DNA from: Thereva unica
Lineage: Eukaryota; Arthropoda; Insecta; Diptera; Therevidae
DNA: 64,000 nucleotides
NCBI GenBank assembly: GCA_949987705.1
Contig: OX465281.1
Location: 242,565,143 to 242,629,142, forward strand
Direction of reading: 5' to 3'
The notes beneath the pieces were generated by a model. It ran no database searches. It was given only the letters and a program-made list of their open reading frames with translations, and was not told where the DNA came from. This document shows positions 10,854 through 22,690 of the stretch, piece after piece (position 1 is the stretch's first letter; each line of letters opens with the position of its first letter). Made by a program: the position numbers and the translations under genes.

Positions 10854-13003
10854 ACAGATCGGCCGTGACAACACCGGCCTTGAACAAACAATTGGAAATC
10901 AAGGTCTAAGCCAAGTTACCAATAACAATGGTGAGCTTTTCGTTGACTTCTGTAGCTCCCACCAACTCATGGTAGGTGGAACTTACTTTTGTCACAAGAA
11001 GATACACAAAGAGACCTGGGTATCGCCCGATGGTAGAACGAGAAATCAGATAGATCATGTGGCCGTCAGCCGTAGATGGAGAACTATCCTTGAGGATGTC
11101 AGGAGTTTCAGGGGAGCAGACACGAAGCGACCACCATTTGCTAGTAGCGACTATTCGCCTTAAAATCGCCGCAACCAGAAACGTACAACGCGATGCTATA
11201 AACCGTAGACGGTTCAACGTAGATCTTCTGCGGGAGAGCGTTAAAAAGCGGGAATTTGCTGGAAACCTACAACAAATATTAAACCAGCACAACGTTTCTG
11301 ACGACACAAATATTGAAGAGCTGTGGAGTAGGACAAAGGGCGCAATATTGACGGCTGCGGAAACGAGCATCGGTTATGTCCAAAGAAACCAGCAACACTG
11401 GATCTCGGACACAACCTGGCAAAAAATAGAACGCAGGAGAGCCCTAAAAAATAACGTAAACTCTACAAGCGACCCTGAAAGACGTTACCAACTGGAACGG
11501 GAATCTTCCCAATTACACCGGGAGGTAAAGAGAAATGTCCGGTGTGATAAAAGGCAGCAGATAAATGAGCTCGCAGAAAAAGCGGAAAAGGCGGCAAACA
11601 CAGGCAACAGTAAGGTGCTGTACCAAATTACTAAACAGCTCACGGGAAAGCACTCTACTAAAAAGCATGCCGTCAAAATACCAAAAAAGGGGGACCTAAC
11701 AATATGCGACAACTGGAGAGGCATCTGTTTACTATCTACAGTGGGCAAAATTTTGTCCCAATGCACTACTATCTAGGATAAGTGAGGCAGTTGACCGAAC
11801 GCCTAGGAGGCAGCAGGCCGGATTCAGGAAGGGCCGCTCCTGTATTGATCATATTAACACCTTGAGAATAATAGTGGAGCAGTCTACTGAATTCCGATCC
11901 CGCCTTTACCTTGCGTTCGTCTCGGTCAATAGGAGCTTTATATGGCAGGCACTACGGCGACGCGGACTGCCTGATAAAATAATAGAATTGATAAAAGCCC
12001 TATATAACAATTCCAAATGCAGAGTTCTCCATAATGGAAAATTATCCGACAGCTTCGAGGTGAGCTCAGGAGTACGACAAGGATGCCTACTCTCGCCTTT
12101 ACTATTTCTTATAGTAATAAATGACATCCTTGTCGGCGCTCTAGATAGTAGAATAGGCGGCATACAATGGGGTTTGTTAGACCGCCTTAAGGATCTCGAC
12201 TACGCAGATGATATCTGTTTGCTGGCCCACAGACACCAGGACCTCAAAAACATGATTAACAATTTGGCAACAGAAAGTAGTCCAGCAGGCTTAAGGCTAA
12301 ATCCGACTAAAACTAAAGAAATGCGGATAAATGCAAACACCATTGAACGGACAGCGCTGAATAACCGCGACGTGAAACTGGTAGATAAATTCTGCTACCT
12401 CGGTAGAACTATTACCGAAAATGGCGGCGCAGAAGAAGATGTCAGTTCCAGAATAAATAAAGCACGAGGCGCATATGCATGCCTGTTCGGCATATGGAGA
12501 TCAAGGGAGATCTCAACTAACATCAAATTGCGGCTGTTCAACTCCAATGTTAAGGCAGTTCTTTTGTACGGTTGCGAAACATGGAAAGTCACCCAATTCA
12601 TCACAGGGCGCCTACAAGTCTTCATCAACAGATGCCTGCGTCGTATCCTAAAAATCCGCTGGCAGGATAGAATTTCAAACGAAGAACTATGGCGCCGTGC
12701 CGGCCAAGAAAGGATAGACGAACAAATCAGACGAAGGAAATGGAATTGGGTTGGCCACACCTTGCGATGCGAAAACGAAAATCTAGCTAAACAGGCCCTC
12801 GACTGGAATCCGCAAGGATCCCGTCGAGTCGGAAAACCTAGAACAACGTGGAGGAGAACCCTACTAGCAGAAGCCGCAACAACTGGGAGATCCTGGTCGG
12901 AGCTGAGAGCTGTCGCGCAAAACAGAGTCCGCTGGAGGGCAACTGTTTCCGCCCTATGTTCCATGAGGGATTAAAGGAGCGCAATGTTGAATGAAAAAAA
13001 ATG
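10854..13003 (+). mobile_element. RTE-like non-LTR retrotransposon copy B with 14-bp TSD
   Basis: The element is bounded by exact copies of ATTGCTGCGAATGC (10840-10853 and 13004-13017), a typical variable-length target duplication of TPRT. It is 5' truncated inside the endonuclease (NQIDH near 11046, RSFRGAD near 11100). It continues through the linker and RT and ends in a short A-rich tail after GGAGCGCAATG. Internal deletions remove the RT finger entry (junction near 11675) and motif A (near 11920). Copy A at 3391-4822 is the same family in inverse orientation. Confidence 0.9.
11057..12974 (+). pseudogene. RTE-like endonuclease/RT polyprotein remnant
   Basis: Two long frames remain. Frame 11057-11776 holds the end of the endonuclease (SDHHLL) and the linker up to NWRGICLLS. 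Frame 11862-12974 holds the RT palm and C-terminal domain. Visible motifs are AGFRKGRSCIDH (in the gap between them), SSGVRQGCLLSPLLF, YADD (near 12200), the ALLYGCETWK-type thumb motif and GKPRTTWRR near the end. Compared with copy A, seven codons carrying the first catalytic Asp (DYEKAFD) are deleted in frame at about 11920, so the RT would be inactive even where the frame is open. A frameshift also lies in the endonuclease near 11120. Confidence 0.75.
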
Positions 13004-13196
13004 ATTGCTGCGAATGCTGTTGCTTTCAAATTACTTAAAAGCCTTCAGGAGCATCCTGTCCGGCTGCAAATGCTTCGGCTTTAAAATACTTTGCTGTGAA
13101 AAGCTTTCTGTTTGCTTACAGATTTTCAAAGCTTTATAGCAGGAACACAATGTTCGCCATAAGCCGTGGGCTATGAAAGCTCTATCGCTCTCAAAA

Positions 13197-14115
13197 AGCC
13201 TGTTCGTTTACTCAAAATGGGATCTCTCGGGATCCCATTTGCGCCCATTTCGTGTTCGCTTACTTTTTCGGGCTCGGAAAAGAGGGGAAATTTTCGCTTC
13301 CCCTCTTGCCAATTTGTGCCAGAGGTTTTGAGTCCCGGCGATTGTGGATTGCTGTTTGTAGTGTATGTATTTGAATTGTCAAATGGAACTGTCAATTATC
13401 ATGTTAAACCAAAACGATTACGACTTGATGAAAATAAGTTCTTTATTTGGTGCCTAGTAACAAGATTTTAAATAATTTCATGCATAAATTATTAGTTTCA
13501 ATAGCTTTATGTCATTAATTTGAAGACCCAAGTGATTTCTAGGTTAGATTTGCCAAAAACAGCCCAGAAGGTGTTCGCTTACTGCCGGGGCCCAATGAAA
13601 CCGTCAACGTGATTTTCCATATAAATTGTTGTTGCTTTTGATGGTGACGGTGACTTTGATTTAATTTTAATTTTGCTGGTCTACCCCTCCACAAGCAAAA
13701 GCACTCTCATTTTTTTGATTTGCCTGCCATCTGTTAAAAAAATTAAACCCTAATTAAACAAGAAAGCTTTTACATTTATGTTGGTGCTATAAACCCGCCC
13801 ACAATTTTCTTGAACAGAAAGTGCGGAAAAATGTACTCGAAGAAGAAGAAGATATTAATTTCGTTTTTTAACGTGTATGGTTATTTCGAATTTGGTAGTG
13901 ATGTACAAGTAGGCAATGACATTTGTCAAGCAAAAGCTACTTTGACGGTGACGGTTTCATTGGGCGAGCTCTCACCGACAGTGGTAGGGGAAAATCACGT
14001 TGACGGAATCATTGGGCCCCGGCAGTTACTTTCATATTTTTATCCCCACTCTTCAATTTTATTGTCAAAAATCTCGGGATCCCGAGGGATCCCATTTTAA
14101 GTAAGCGAACAGGCT
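13197..14115. mobile_element. Middle inverted-repeat element
   Basis: The ends AGCCTGTTCGTTTACTCAAA at 13197 and the near-exact inverse ending at 14115 form inverted repeats that continue into the palindromic GGGATCCC region. The motif GTTCGCTTACT recurs inside. No transposase and no certain target duplication. Confidence 0.55.
13582..14025. mobile_element. Inner MITE with TTA duplication
   Basis: A 444-bp unit. The inverted repeats start CTGCCGGGGCCCAATGA and extend about 37 bp. TTA lies on both sides (13579-13581, 14026-14028), fitting the TWA target of PIF/Harbinger elements. No intact gene. Confidence 0.7.
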
Positions 14116-14599
14116 TAAATTATGCCATCGCTGTCAATCGTAAAACCAAAATTATAATAGAGCAAAGCGATACCGTAGGCGTTGAAAAAATTTTCTTCCT
14201 GTCAAATGAGTTTCAAATTTAAATTGAAACTAATTTAAACTAATATAAGAAAAAAAGAATGCAACACGTTCTTATTATTATTATTTTTAAAATCAAGCAC
14301 CCTCAGACACAACAAAATTTGTCAAAAAGGCACTTTTTTGTCAAAATAATAACGTTTTATTTCTTGACAGCGGTGTTTTTTTGTATGTATGATTTGGTAG
14401 AACTGTAAGCGTCAACCAAAAAATAGAAATAGGTTCTAATTTGTATGGTCGTAGTTATGGTCACTTCGCCGATAGTTTTATTTTGTTCGTTCCTAGGTAG
14501 ATACATGGTATCTATAATTTGTCAACGAAAAGCTTTTATAGCCCACGGCTTATGGTGAGCATTGTGTTCCAGGTATTACTCTTCAAGGCTTCTTTCAGC

Positions 14600-16225
14600 T
14601 TTTTTTCCCATGGTCCAATTTTATGTAGTAACTTTGCTTAGAGGGGTAGGCCAGTTTTTTATGTGTATGTGAAGCATTCGCAGTCGGACCAGCATGCCCC
14701 AGCTTGCTGCTTTCGATGACAGGATTAAACTCGAGCTGTCCCGGCTGTCGGCGAAAATTGACGCGGTGAGACGAAGTAAAGACTGTGCAGCCACAGTCCT
14801 CGAATGAACTGGAGGATCTACGTCGCCAATCTAGGCTCCAAGATTTAGTCATGCGGGGCGTTCGGTCGAGCGAAGGTGAAAATCCCAGGCAGATTTTGAG
14901 TGCTGTTGATTCGACAATTGGACACGATCTCTGCCCATAGGTCCATGTTTGACGTCCACAACAGAGTCGCGGCACCCCTACACAGTCTGTGACTGTCAGA
15001 AAAGAGAGCTCACCACTACTTATTCTTAAACTCCAGTCCGCCAACTAGCAGCTGGAGTTTCTGGAAAAAAGCCGTCAACATGAGACTTAAACGTAGTTTC
15101 TTCCACGTTTAAGCATTCAACATTGGGCTCGCCTCTGATAGTGTGGTTCGTGTTACGGAAAGTCTGACGTCGAAGAATAATGACATACAGAAGACATGTA
15201 ACTTCTAAAGAAGAGTCTCGTGACCTCTGTATTTACCAGGCGGGGCCATGTTTATATCCAATTTGAACGTAATCAGCAAGCATGTAGATTCACCTCCGTC
15301 CTTGACCTAAAAGATTATGTTTGCTCTCCTCTCCCTGAGAGTACGGAATATGTGCTTGGAACTGCCCGATTTCACCATCTTTTAAATATTTTTATTTTTT
15401 CCTTTTTCACATTTATATTTCATCTTTTTCTTTTTCATCTAATTTTTAATTATAAGTTAACTCTTTCTATTATGGTTATTACTACTTATTTTTTCCTTCT
15501 TTTTTTTCTTTTCTTTGCCCGCGCTTATATCCTAGCTCATGCTTGCTTCTATGCTTGTGGTTGTGCATCTTATGAGTTACTATTGATAATATTTTTGCTG
15601 ATCGAGTGCACTAAGAGGGAAGCGACACTACTTAATATCCTTATTGTTCCTCGTCCTCTGGGCTGAACTTATGCGTTCTGAATGCTAGAAGTTTAAAAAA
15701 TAAAATGGAGGAGCTGAGATACGACTCGCGTGATTTCCATAGCCTACCGCCCTACACAGACAGGCTCAAAGTGTTGGATCTCATGCCACTGTTTAATAGG
15801 CGTAAGCTGCTTATTTCATGCTTTACTTTGGATGTCTTAAACGATAAGATCAAAGATCAGTTTCTGTCAGACAGGATCAAAGTTAACGACGATGTCCGAC
15901 ACAATAGGCATACGAAAATGTTTAGGGAATATTCTCATCGGACCGAGTAAGGAAAGAACGAGCCCATCAACAGATGTTGCATGATTTTCAATGGCCACAG
16001 TTCCTGCTTCTCCCCTGGAATTAGCAAATTATCCTCTAAGAAAAAATTGATATCCTTCCTGTCATCCGAATTACCCTGAACTAACACTATAACTAAATAT
16101 GTTATAAAGATATACTCTGTGATAATAATGTTAGACTGTAAACTACTTTAGCTATACATAGTCATTTTTCCTGTGTAATATAATTTAAGTGTGCCTTGTT
16201 TGGCGTAAATAAATAAATAAATATA
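14600..16225 (+). mobile_element. Internally deleted CR1-like non-LTR element
   Basis: From about 14690 the plus strand encodes a broken ORF1, with coiled-coil-like Leu/Ser/Glu sequence and a later piece reading VYIQFERNQQACRF near 15245. ORF2 then starts with LNARSLKNKMEEL (about 15675-15715), the conserved beginning of CR1/jockey-type endonucleases. It jumps straight to a C-terminal tail, PPYTDRLKVLDLMPLFNRR (about 15740-15800). Nearly all of EN and RT is missing. The 3' end is an (AAAT)n tract ending at about 16224, a CR1-like tail. Confidence 0.65.
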
Positions 16226-16264
16226 TGTTTGAACATAAGAAAATGCACGTCCTTTTTGTAATTG

Positions 16265-16470
16265 AAACTTGATTGAAACCTCTTCTTATGTTTCATTTCC
16301 TAATTTTTTGATGCATCGCAATGATCGTATTGGTCGTACGAGTGGTGGTGCTGCCATATATGTTAACTTTTCGCCCTCGTCTAGAGTGGTTGGCAAGTCC
16401 AGTGGCTGTAATTTTGAATTCATTGCTGTCGAAATAAAGTCTGCTGGCGACAGTTGTGTGTTTTTTTAAG
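16265..16470 (+). mobile_element. Endonuclease fragment of a CR1/jockey-type element
   Basis: The frame contains HRNDRIGRTSGGAAIYVN followed by FEFIAVEI, matching the RNDR-GGG-AIYV region of apurinic-like endonucleases of CR1/jockey elements. Only about 65 codons remain. Confidence 0.55.
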
Positions 16471-16599
16471 TGGCAGTACTAAGCTCAGGAGGCACCCTTT
16501 GTACTACCAGTCCGTTATGTCGTTTCTCACGTAATGGTGCAGTGTCTAGCAGTAAGCTTAGTGCGGGAAGGAAATAGGTTAAGGGTTATGAGGGTCCGG

Positions 16600-17075
16600 G
16601 AGGGTGTTAAAGAAGATTGCGATGAACCCAGCATTTGAACTCTTGGATGTTGTAGGAGTTCGGAAATACTATCCGCGAAAGACTGTTCCACAGTCGAGTG
16701 GTTTTATTTTGAAATGAATTGCTAGACATGAATTGTAGAGTGCGTGAACGGAGGAGCTCCGGGTGGAAGGAATGAGACAAGTGCAATCTGATGTCGCGGG
16801 CATAAGATTGCCGTGGAGGCAGAAGAGCGTTTATTTCGGAGGAACAGTCACTATGATAGTATAATTTTGTCAGTGCTGTTACGTGTCTACCGTGACTCAA
16901 GGGGTCGATGGTGGAGCAAACGGCGTCGTCACTGATAAGTTTGAAGGCCCTTTTTGTCCTTTTCTAACCACGCCAAGGTATTTTTCGAAGCGCCGCGCCA
17001 AATGAGAGAGTTGCATTCGAGAAGCGGCCGAATGTAGGACTTGTACTCTGCATTACGCCAACGCCTTCGACAATA
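16600..17075 (-). mobile_element. C-terminal RT-element fragment, minus strand
   Basis: Minus-strand frame 16900-16607 ends with a SFQNKTTRLWNSL motif and a VFPNSYNIQEFK segment, the usual C-terminal end of CR1/I-type ORF2. Upstream, after a frameshift, is YIRPLLECNSLIWRGA (about 17040-16990), the thumb motif. A short related piece lies at 46270-46400. Confidence 0.6.
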
Positions 17076-19535
17076 TGTAACTCAAACCGCAGATCTGCAA
17101 TGAAATGATCCAGAGAAATCATAAATATAAAATTATTACGGACTTTTTAAATTCTTTAAAATTAATCTGTCTTTTAAAATTGATTCTATGGATGTGAACG
17201 ACGTGTAGTTTCCGTAAGATGGCGCCACCATCCACACAGCTCGTGAAATAATGGCGCTATTGCGTGAAAATTTTAAAATAACACTTTAAGTTGAAAGATC
17301 CTGCATATCCTGCAGTTACATTAAATAATCCTAAGAAAAATGAATTATATTTTTTTTGAACCATTTTCACCAGACTCAACTGTTTATTTGGCAAAAGTGG
17401 CACATATTGATTTAAAAAAGCTTACAAAGCTTTCAGTTCCATTTGGTTTTAATTGGTGGAATTATTAAAATAAAAATTTATTAAAGGACATCCAGTATCG
17501 ACAATTTTTCATAAGAGTTTTATACTAGTAATTCGTATATATAACAGCATTCAATACATTAATTTGGTTTGGATAATAGAAATGTAATTTAACTTCAGGA
17601 ATTTCCCGCGCTTGCAGCTCCATCTGTTGTTTTATTTTGGTTTATGTTATTTAAAAAAAAAATACAGTACATACTATGCTATGTTTCGGTTATTCCAGAT
17701 TCGGAAGAATTCAAGGATGGCTTTTTTAATAAAATTTCAAAAAAATATAAGGTTTTTCCTAACAAATTAACAATACTTTTTCGATGTTTTTTATATGATA
17801 GAATTTGATTATTTCTTAGTTTACTATTTGTCTATTTTCTCTTACATCTACCCCAGACATAAACTCAAGTTATACCCCTACAAAAGAGTATCCTTTCTAA
17901 AATCTTGTACCAAGTTTCCTCATCATTGATGAATTTTTGTCCTTTTCCTTTTCTCTGTCTTTCACCAATTCACTATTTCTGCGCAAGTACAAAAATTTCA
18001 TTCATTTTTTCAGTCGCTTGTATAACCGACAACAAAATATCCTTTCAGTAGCACAAACATCACGAAGGAGTATCCTTACTAGAGCTCAGCATTCGGCTAG
18101 AAAATTTATGTTAGGGAAAATATTTTTGGATCTTCTTTTTCTTTTTGTGTTGGGTCTCATCTTCCATTTTATGATAATATCAACAACAGCAACAACAACT
18201 ACAACAACAAGAAAAATAAAAACGGTCGCTCAATGTCACCTTGGAAGTTTATTATTGTATTTTGCATCGGGAAAAGGACGACGGTATACAATAATAATTT
18301 CAAATTTTCGCCTATAATGGAAGGATGATGTATCTGAAATATTTCGGGGAAAATTCTCCAAATACACCAGGTGTCTGTGGCACTAACGTGTAATTGATGA
18401 TTTATCGCTACGCATTGAGTTTTCGCTTCGTTTTTTTTCTTGGCTGATTACTTAAAGAGTTTTGAAGGTTTGGGTTTTTATTTTTTGTATTTTTGTATGA
18501 TTTAGTTTGAAATGTGGTGTTTTTATTCCTATTTTGTTTGTTAAATAATATTTTGTATTTTTCAGACTTAATACTTTTCGATGTATAGAATCCCATTAAA
18601 ATATAAAGTTTTTGTGAACACGCTTGGTTATTTGATGTAGGTATATGTACTGTACATTTATATCATACAAATGTGCTTTTTAAAAAAAAAACATACATTG
18701 TAACAATGCCACGTTTCAAAAATAATGAAGGTGAATGAAGGTGTTCAAAAAACACCCAGCAGGTTTGGGAATTTTTTCTCAAAGGGCCACACCAACCCCC
18801 TTTTATTTATTAAAAACCAGACACCTTCCGCTCACAGCCCTAATTAACACAAGAGATTCTCACCTTTTTTTTAATTGTTGAAGCAATCGTTAATTATTTT
18901 TTAATTAAATCCACTTTGGGTCCAATAATTATGGTTTTGCAGTGAATATGTAAACAGTTTTGATGGTCAGAGGTTTTTGGATTATGGTGTCCAGTAGATC
19001 ATTACAGACATAACAGATGTGCAGACATAGGCGCTTTAAATTTTGCATAGTTGTTGACTTTAACACGGAAGCGATAGTATTGTGTGTTCAGCCACCTGTT
19101 ATCTTGTGGGGTATTTTAGTTAATATTGATTATGTACATTATATGGAAATATTTTTTTTTTTTTTTTTTTTTTTTTTCAATTTATTATAAAATAAATTCT
19201 CTTCATATGTAAAGTTCATTTATGGAGATATTGAAGTATTCCCCTACTAACATTAATTTATTTGCATATGTAACAACAGAATATTTTACGCATAATTACT
19301 GATAATTATCCTGAAAGCCGTATGATTACTCCTTTTATCACTCGAAAAAGCAAAATTTGAATTAAGAATTCTCTATTAACGTTACTGAGTTACTACTAGT
19401 GCTGTTTTAGGAGTACAAACGGAAAACTGCCGTTATCCAATAGATGGCGCTAGCAGTAAGTCAAACTGTCAGATCACAAAAGTCAAATGATATGCTAGAT
19501 ATCTCTCAACAACACGTTAGAAATATCTATAGCTA
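17076..19535. other. No gene seen
   Basis: AT-rich DNA with short frames only. A frame at 17937-18317 starts with a Phe/Ser-rich run and contains a low-complexity Thr run from CAA repeats (about 18180-18215). I see no domain, so I do not call it a gene. A T26 tract lies at 19152-19177. Confidence 0.4.
19152..19177. repeat. Poly-T tract (26 nt)
   Basis: An uninterrupted T run. It could be the poly-A tail of a minus-strand retroposon, but nothing on its right side identifies one. Confidence 0.85.
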
Positions 19536-20362
19536 AACCAGCACTGAGCCGGTACCTATTTCATACTATTACGCAATTGATCTTTTGGTTTGTGTCTTGG
19601 GTCTAAGATTTTGAGATTTGTGTCTTGGGTTGCAGGGGTCGCCACCTTTGGGAAATTAGTTGAACTTCGCAGTGGTGGGTTAGTGGGTCTAGGTGTGGAT
19701 CAGATAGACCCGACAGAATCAAGTAAGCTATACGGACCAGTCATCGTCCTCATCTCTAGCTGCATGTCTATATAGCTATCCACCTGATAATAGTTTAAAA
19801 ATATCATCTCCATGAGGTTAGCCTCAATGACAGATTCGTGGCTCTTTAAGAACCGACTAGGCTCAGAACCGCAAACGATTCTTTAACTAATTTTGAAGAC
19901 GCAGGTCTGTGAGCTGACTCTATTCTGAGTTACTCATCTCTAATAGGGAGGAAGACGAACAGGTCTACTGGTATATCTGGTCTGTCTGATACACAAATTC
20001 GCAGGGTACATATTCACTGGTTAACAGGGTAAGTTATTGTCTGAATATGTAGTTCTGGGCTGAAGTTTCCCACAGACCAGATAGATCAGGCAGACAAGAT
20101 CGACCAGTAAACCTACTGCTCTGACAGCTATCCAGGGGACAGCTATAGAGGCAAAGGAAGAGGGGGTGTAGTATAAGTTCTAGTTTGCCTGGTCTATCTG
20201 ATACCCACCCAAGACAAACTTATCTACCACTCTGAAGCTTAATTATTTTCACACAGATGACACATCCTTCCACCAAATACACAAACCAGGAAAGCTTCCA
20301 CCAAAGACACAAACTAAAAGCTCGATTGCGCAATATTGTGAGATAGGGGCTCAGTACCGGTT
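19536..20362. mobile_element. Inverted-repeat element with TA ends
   Basis: The left arm begins AACCAGCACTGAGCC and includes ACGCAATTGATCTTTTGGTT. The right arm, read in reverse, begins AACCGGTACTGAGCC and has the matching GCGCAATCGAGCTTTTAGTT. Similarity extends about 100 bp, and a second inverted pair, CTGGTCTGTCTGATA-like, lies inside. TA flanks both ends (19534-19535, 20363-20364), suggesting a Tc1/mariner-type non-autonomous element. No gene. Confidence 0.6.
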
Positions 20363-20584
20363 TACCTCTACTTCTCCCGTTACCATTATATTTATGAATT
20401 TTTGTCGGCGAAACTTGTGGTGAGGCTTTCATTAGTGAAAGAATATATGTACGTGTGGTGAAGGGCAACACTACAAAATATGTGTGGAAGATAAGAAGCG
20501 CCTCCGGCCTGTGAAAAAAGCTTGAAGACGCATAATTGGAGGCGTTACTATGAAGATCCATGTTCATACGCAGCAAAAACTTGC

Positions 20585-20815
20585 AGAGTCATCGGACATT
20601 TGAAAGCCTTGGGATTGATCTGAAAGCATGGAATTTGGGTGCTATACAAGTAGAAGCCGGAAGACGTCTTTTTTAAGTGCCAATATCTGCTCTGAATGCA
20701 AAGAAAGTTTTTTGCATTGAATTGTGACTGGCGATGAAAAGTCGATCGATTACGATAACTCAAAGCGAAAAACCGTGAGATATCCGGCCATTCATTAACA
20801 TCGACGGACAAGCCA
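20585..20815 (+). pseudogene. Mariner transposase relic
   Basis: The plus strand encodes a decayed stretch of a mariner-type transposase: a HLKALGLI segment, then KPEDVF, then FLH-IVTGDEKS-IDYDNSKRKT. The last matches the first catalytic block IVTGDEKW of mariners, with Trp replaced by Ser, and stops interrupt it at several places. Both termini and the second and third catalytic blocks are missing, so it is long dead. It is unrelated to the DD41D element at 55850. Confidence 0.65.
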
Positions 20816-21560
20816 AACATCCGCTCTCGTAGCTCCAGATTGGAACAAGTCAATGAGGCAGCCAAGCGCTTTCTCTGCGGGTGTCCACCTCCTGGTCAAT
20901 ATCAGACAGGGTGTGTTTGGAAATCTCTCCTTAAAGGATTTGGGGCATCTTTCGAAGAGGAAATAGGAGATTCGAACCGGTACCTTAGTATGCTGGGATG
21001 AGTTAAAACCTCCCTTAGTTTACTGCGTCCTTGCCACGCAAAAATTTTTTACAATTGTGTCCCAACCTACGGAAAGCAAAGTTTTCACGAAACATCAAAC
21101 AATAACGGACAAGGTGTTATCGAGCGAAAATGTGGTCGTCAGCCACCTCTCAAGAAGGGACACATTCACAAACTCACATGGGAACTTCCTACCAAAAGAT
21201 ACTGTAACAAAATATACCATATTAGGGTTGCCAATTTTTTGAGTAGCCCGACGAGGACACTTCGAAAAAATGTAAAAAAAAAACAGTTGACAAAAGAAAC
21301 TAGTGGGATGTTGTGCCTAGAGACTAGCCAATAATTACGCTTTTTCATGGTATTCTTTCTGTTGAATAACACTTCAGACTGGATGACAATATATTAAGTG
21401 GAGATTGTGAAGAATCATGAAAATATTCCTACAAATAACTTGAAAAAGAGTCTCACTTTTTTAACTTTTAATTAAGTAAATGTTTATGTTCTCCTGAGTA
21501 TCACTATTAAATAATATAATTTAGTGATAGATTCAAAACATGTTCCACCGAAGTAAAAAC
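20816..21560. other. No gene seen
   Basis: Short frames only; no domain or repeat that I can name. Confidence 0.4.
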
Positions 21561-21565
21561 AAAAT

Positions 21566-21645
21566 ATAACCATTGCGCGGCCGAGGATTGAACTTGGTTC
21601 CTCGGGATAGGATTCCAGCGCTTTAGCCCTAGGCTACCGATATAT
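21566..21645 (-). repeat. Possible tRNA-derived SINE head
   Basis: Read on the minus strand, GGTAGCCTAGGGCTAAAGCG resembles a tRNA D-arm with A box, and AAGTTCAATCC resembles the B box (GGTTCRANNCC). They are spaced as in a tRNA gene. The acceptor and T stems do not pair well, so this is not a functional tRNA gene. The flank on the right has a GACAGACAGACAGACAG tract (about 21767-21782). Confidence 0.42.
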
Positions 21646-22262
21646 GTACTTTATTAGAAATCTCTCTTATGTTGTTAAATATACTTCCGGTTGGAATTTC
21701 CAGACCATTTTCTCAGTTTTAGGTCTCTTGATCATACTTTCAGAGATGAAAGAAGGTCATAGACGGACAGACAGACAGACAGTGACAGAGCTTCTTTACA
21801 AGCTTTTTTTTAAAGCTAAAACTACATAAAATGCTTTTTCGTCTGAAATCATTTTGAGCCGTTTCTTTGTATTCAGCCAACCGCTATTAAATTTTGTAGC
21901 TCTCTTAGGTGTCTTTGGTGGTGTGTTTTCCATTTACTTAAAAGATTGCTACAAATGTAAATTAAAATTGTTATGAAGTTCATTATAACATTTAATTTGA
22001 ACATTACCTGCTCGTTAAAAGACAAATTGGCGATTACATTTTTGTACAACTGGTTACTGAAAAATGAATCTACTTCTTTTTTCAGTAAGAAGTTCTGTAG
22101 TTCTCTGTTTTAAATATGGATTAGATGAATATTTTTTTAAGTAGTAGAAGGAGAAAATTTTTTATAGCGCTATTTTTCTTTGTAACATTTGAATTTTACT
22201 TTAATTTTTTTTAAAGAAGTTGAAATTTCACAAATATTATAAATTTTTATGAAGTCACGAGG

Positions 22263-22690
22263 ATGTCCAAAGCGCGACGAGGACTGAGGACAAAACTCAT
22301 GAAAAGAGGACAATCCTCGTCAAATGAGGATGTTTGGCAATCCTATACCATATATACATACATAGGCCGAAGGGCAGCTTCCAATATCCTCCAAGTAAGA
22401 TCCTGTAGAGGTGCGAATTGGGTATCAGATCACTTCCTAGTTAAGGCTAGATTAAGATATCAGCCGCCCAATCAACTAAAAAAGCTACAAACAAAAAAAA
22501 GTCGACATTGATCGTCTCCAAGAACAGACTGTTTTGGAGAGATATCAGGCAACCCCAGCAGAAAGGAGCCCCACCCCAAATAATTCAGTTGTATTTGAGG
22601 AGAAGCCGAATTTAGGATTGGTATGGCGGAGGAATTTGAATCTCTAGAAAAATCGCAGATCCTGAAATGGTTTTTGGCGATTTCGGGTAT
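22263..22690 (+). mobile_element. RTE-type endonuclease fragment
   Basis: The plus strand encodes RRAASNILQVRSCRGAN followed by VSDHFLVKARLR, the C-terminal block of RTE-type endonucleases (VRSxRGAD...SDHxLV). The linker follows in another frame to about 22680. It is cut on the right by the 3' end of the CR1-like element. Confidence 0.65.

Larger units (their letters stand above)
13142..14570. mobile_element. Outer inverted-repeat element
   Basis: About 40 bp starting GGAACACAATGTTCGCCATA (13142-13181) returns inverted at 14531-14570 with few mismatches. No clear target duplication and no coding content. It encloses two further inverted-repeat units. Confidence 0.6.

Noticed and set aside
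17937..18317. 126-codon plus-strand frame
   Set aside because: Low-complexity Phe/Ser and Thr runs, no domain, no splice or promoter support.
21566..21645. Functional tRNA gene on the minus strand
   Set aside because: Box-like motifs are present but the acceptor and T stems do not pair, so only a SINE-like origin is proposed.
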